Assembly: GCF_011772445.1 (NCBI RefSeq)
Contig: NZ_WVZN01000026.1
Coordinates: 187,557-226,985 of the forward strand
Reading direction: 5' to 3'
DNA: 39,429 bases
From: Hydrogenophaga sp.
Lineage (GTDB): Bacteria; Pseudomonadota; Gammaproteobacteria; Burkholderiales; Burkholderiaceae_C
Shown: positions 38,300 to 39,429 of the stretch, one piece after another
How the letters are laid out: every line of letters begins with the position of its first letter
How positions within the stretch are numbered: position 1 is the first letter of the stretch
Made by a program: the position numbers and the translations under genes
The notes under the pieces: model-generated
Seen by the model: only the letters and a program-made list of their open reading frames with translations
What the model was told of the DNA's origin: nothing
Database searches by the model: none

Positions 38300-38761
38300 A
38301 TGGCACGCAGCAGCATTCAGGGCACCAGCCCCGCACCTTCACAACCCGGAGGACGCGACACCGCGTCCCTCGGCCCCGGAGACTCCTCCGACAGCGGCAG
38401 CGACATGATGGGCATTGCCGACGACAGCGGGGGCGATCCCGGCGTGCCCGCCGACGTCGCTTCATCGCCCGACGCGCAGAACCCCACGCTGCTGCCGCCT
38501 GACGCCCTGGCGTCCTCGACGGATGCCGCCGGCACCGGCGAGAGCCGCAGCGCGAGCGACGACGGTGGCAGGGGCGACGGTTGGGACGTGGGCACGGACC
38601 AGGTGTTCACCCCGGGCGGGGGCGATGTCGACACCGACGAGGACCCCGACCTGGCGTTCATCGACGAAGCGCAGGCAGGCGATCCCGCGGAGGATGAAGG
38701 ACTGGCGTCCGAAGACGACGACGAGACGCCGCCGCCCAGACCCGTCAAGCGCGGCTCCTGA
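38300..38761 (+). CDS. acidic disordered protein, function unknown
   Basis: A 153-residue protein that is almost free of hydrophobic residues and rich in Asp, Ser, Gly and Pro (MARSSIQGTSPAPSQPG, DSSDSGSDMMGIADDSGGD, DVDTDEDPDLAFIDEAQAGD). It has no signal peptide. The basic tail PRPVKRGS closes it. The ATG 38300 has a strong AGGAAAGGA upstream, which supports expression. It lies directly before the HU-like gene, 101 bases away, and its acidity contrasts with that protein's basic tail. I do not recognise a named family beyond recalling similar proteins in Comamonadaceae. A histone-chaperone-like role is speculation. Confidence 0.7.
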   Translation: MARSSIQGTSPAPSQPGGRDTASLGPGDSSDSGSDMMGIADDSGGDPGVPADVASSPDAQNPTLLPPDALASSTDAAGTGESRSASDDGGRGDGWDVGTDQVFTPGGGDVDTDEDPDLAFIDEAQAGDPAEDEGLASEDDDETPPPRPVKRGS

Positions 38762-38810
38762 AAACGCCGGGCAGAAACGCCCGGGCGCATCGTGGCCTGT
38801 AGACTCCACG

Positions 38811-38831
38811 CGCCGCGCGGCCTGCGCGGCG
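38811..38831 (+). promoter_or_regulatory. leader hairpin upstream of the HU-like gene
   Basis: CGCCGCG-CGGCCTG-CGCGGCG makes a perfect seven-pair stem 31 bases before the ATG 38863. A TAGACT at 38800-38805 may be the -10 of the promoter, placing this hairpin at the start of the mRNA. A second hairpin (CCGGGC/GCCCGG, 38767-38784) follows the upstream gene. Inference from structure. Confidence 0.45.
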
Positions 38832-38862
38832 TTTCGTCAATGACAACTGGAGTCCTCCAAGC

Positions 38863-39300
38863 ATGGCAACTGCAAAGAAGGCGGCACCGAAAGCCGCCGC
38901 CAAGAAACCCGTGGCCAAGACCAAGGCCGTGAAAGCCGCCCCCAAGGCAGCCGCGAAAGCCGCACCAAAAGCCACCGGCGCGCTGAAACCGATCAAGGAC
39001 ACCTTCAACAAGACCACCCTGGTCAACCACCTGGTGCAGGCCTCCGGCGCCGACGCCAAGACCGTCAAGGCCGTGCTGGGCTCGCTCGAAGCCACGATCC
39101 ATGCGTCGCTGTCCAAAAAGGGCGCTGGCGCCTTCACCTGGCCCGGCGTGATCAAGATCACCGCGCTGCAGGTGCCGGCCAAGAAGGCCCGCAAGGGCAT
39201 CGACCCCTTCACCAAGGTCGAGCGCATGTTCGCGGCCAAGCCGGCGTCGGTGAAGGTCAAGGCGCGCTTCTTCAAGAAGGTCAAGGACGCCGCGCTGTAA
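38863..39300 (+). CDS. HU family DNA-binding protein with H1-like N-terminal tail
   Basis: A 145-residue nucleoid protein. The first 40 residues are a lysine/alanine/proline-rich tail (ATAKKAAPKAAAKKPVAK) like histone H1 or the HupN-type tails of betaproteobacteria. The HU domain follows: FNKTTLVNHLVQASGADAKT, then AVLGSLEATIHASLSKKGAG, GVIKITALQVPAKKARKG and the DNA-binding arm PFTKVERMFAAKPASVKVKARF with a C-terminal helix. The arm proline usual for HU is in PFT. It should bind and bend or compact DNA. The gene is followed by a bidirectional terminator. Confidence 0.92.
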   Translation: MATAKKAAPKAAAKKPVAKTKAVKAAPKAAAKAAPKATGALKPIKDTFNKTTLVNHLVQASGADAKTVKAVLGSLEATIHASLSKKGAGAFTWPGVIKITALQVPAKKARKGIDPFTKVERMFAAKPASVKVKARFFKKVKDAAL

Positions 39301-39313
39301 GCCACCGGCAAAG

Positions 39314-39347
39314 AAAAAGGGCCTTGTGGAACAAGGCCCTTTTTTTT
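39314..39347 (+). terminator. bidirectional intrinsic terminator
   Basis: AAAAAGGGCCTTGT and ACAAGGCCCTTTTT pair in a 14-bp stem around GGA, with eight T residues on the plus strand and a run of A on the other side. It serves the HU-like gene and, on the minus strand, the tRNA gene read toward it. Confidence 0.95.
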
Positions 39348-39353
39348 GCAGAT

Positions 39354-39429
<76 letters not shown>

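Overview
The window is a GC-rich (roughly 70%) chromosomal segment of a Burkholderiales bacterium, most likely family Comamonadaceae (Hydrogenophaga/Acidovorax-like). The assignment rests on the block rpsP-rimM-trmD-rplS followed by a Nudix hydrolase, a CobD/AmpE-like membrane protein, rsgA, phhB, an M48 protease and orn, on two Bug-type (TctC) solute-binding proteins, and on the DUF3348/DUF802/OmpA/DUF2894 cluster that I know from this order. No rRNA, IS element, prophage or CRISPR array is visible; one tRNA gene (Ala, CGC anticodon) lies flush with the right edge.

Layout. (1) 2-2731: an ABC exporter-like ATPase (cut by the left edge) and FtsX-type permease, a small Cys-rich periplasmic protein and a DUF3299-like periplasmic protein, probably a metal-related envelope operon. 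(2) 2772-4723: an AEC permease, then on the minus strand a TM2-type membrane protein and a GNAT acetyltransferase. (3) 4771-7110: ribosomal/tRNA-modification operon rpsP-rimM-trmD with a separate promoter for rplS and a strong terminator. (4) 7134-12066: Nudix CoA pyrophosphatase, CobD/AmpE-like protein, and converging or diverging rsgA-phhB-M48 and orn. (5) 12147-16487: PiT phosphate transporter, a DEAD-box RNA helicase with a long structured leader, and a hypothetical protein. (6) 16600-21935: catabolic/regulatory accessory genes: MarR, Bug protein, PhzS-like flavin monooxygenase, AraC regulator and a TTC38-like TPR protein. (7) 22030-27795: an orphan CheY-like regulator, then a class II (B12-dependent) ribonucleotide reductase interrupted exactly before its catalytic cysteine by a full-length LAGLIDADG intein, overlapping a DAO-family oxidoreductase. 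(8) 27806-33464: a Fic protein with a variant active site (Gln for His) behind an array of four operator-like repeats, then a Bug protein, a metallophosphoesterase fused to a predicted barrel domain, and a LysR regulator. (9) 33492-36993: a tightly coupled four-gene minus-strand operon encoding a MotA/ZorA-like channel protein with a long cytoplasmic tail, a MotB/ZorB-like OmpA protein and two DUF proteins. (10) 37112-39429: a flavodoxin-fold reductase, an acidic disordered protein, an HU-like protein with a histone-H1-like tail, a bidirectional terminator and tRNA-Ala.

The most interesting parts are the DUF3348-DUF802-OmpA-DUF2894 operon (a candidate ion-driven envelope motor of unknown purpose), the intein in the RNR active site, the Fic protein with its operator array, the phosphoesterase fusion and the structured leader of the helicase mRNA. 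Several genes carry a -10-like hexamer only 5-7 nt before the start codon, suggesting leaderless transcripts. All family assignments come from reading the sequence; no database search was run.
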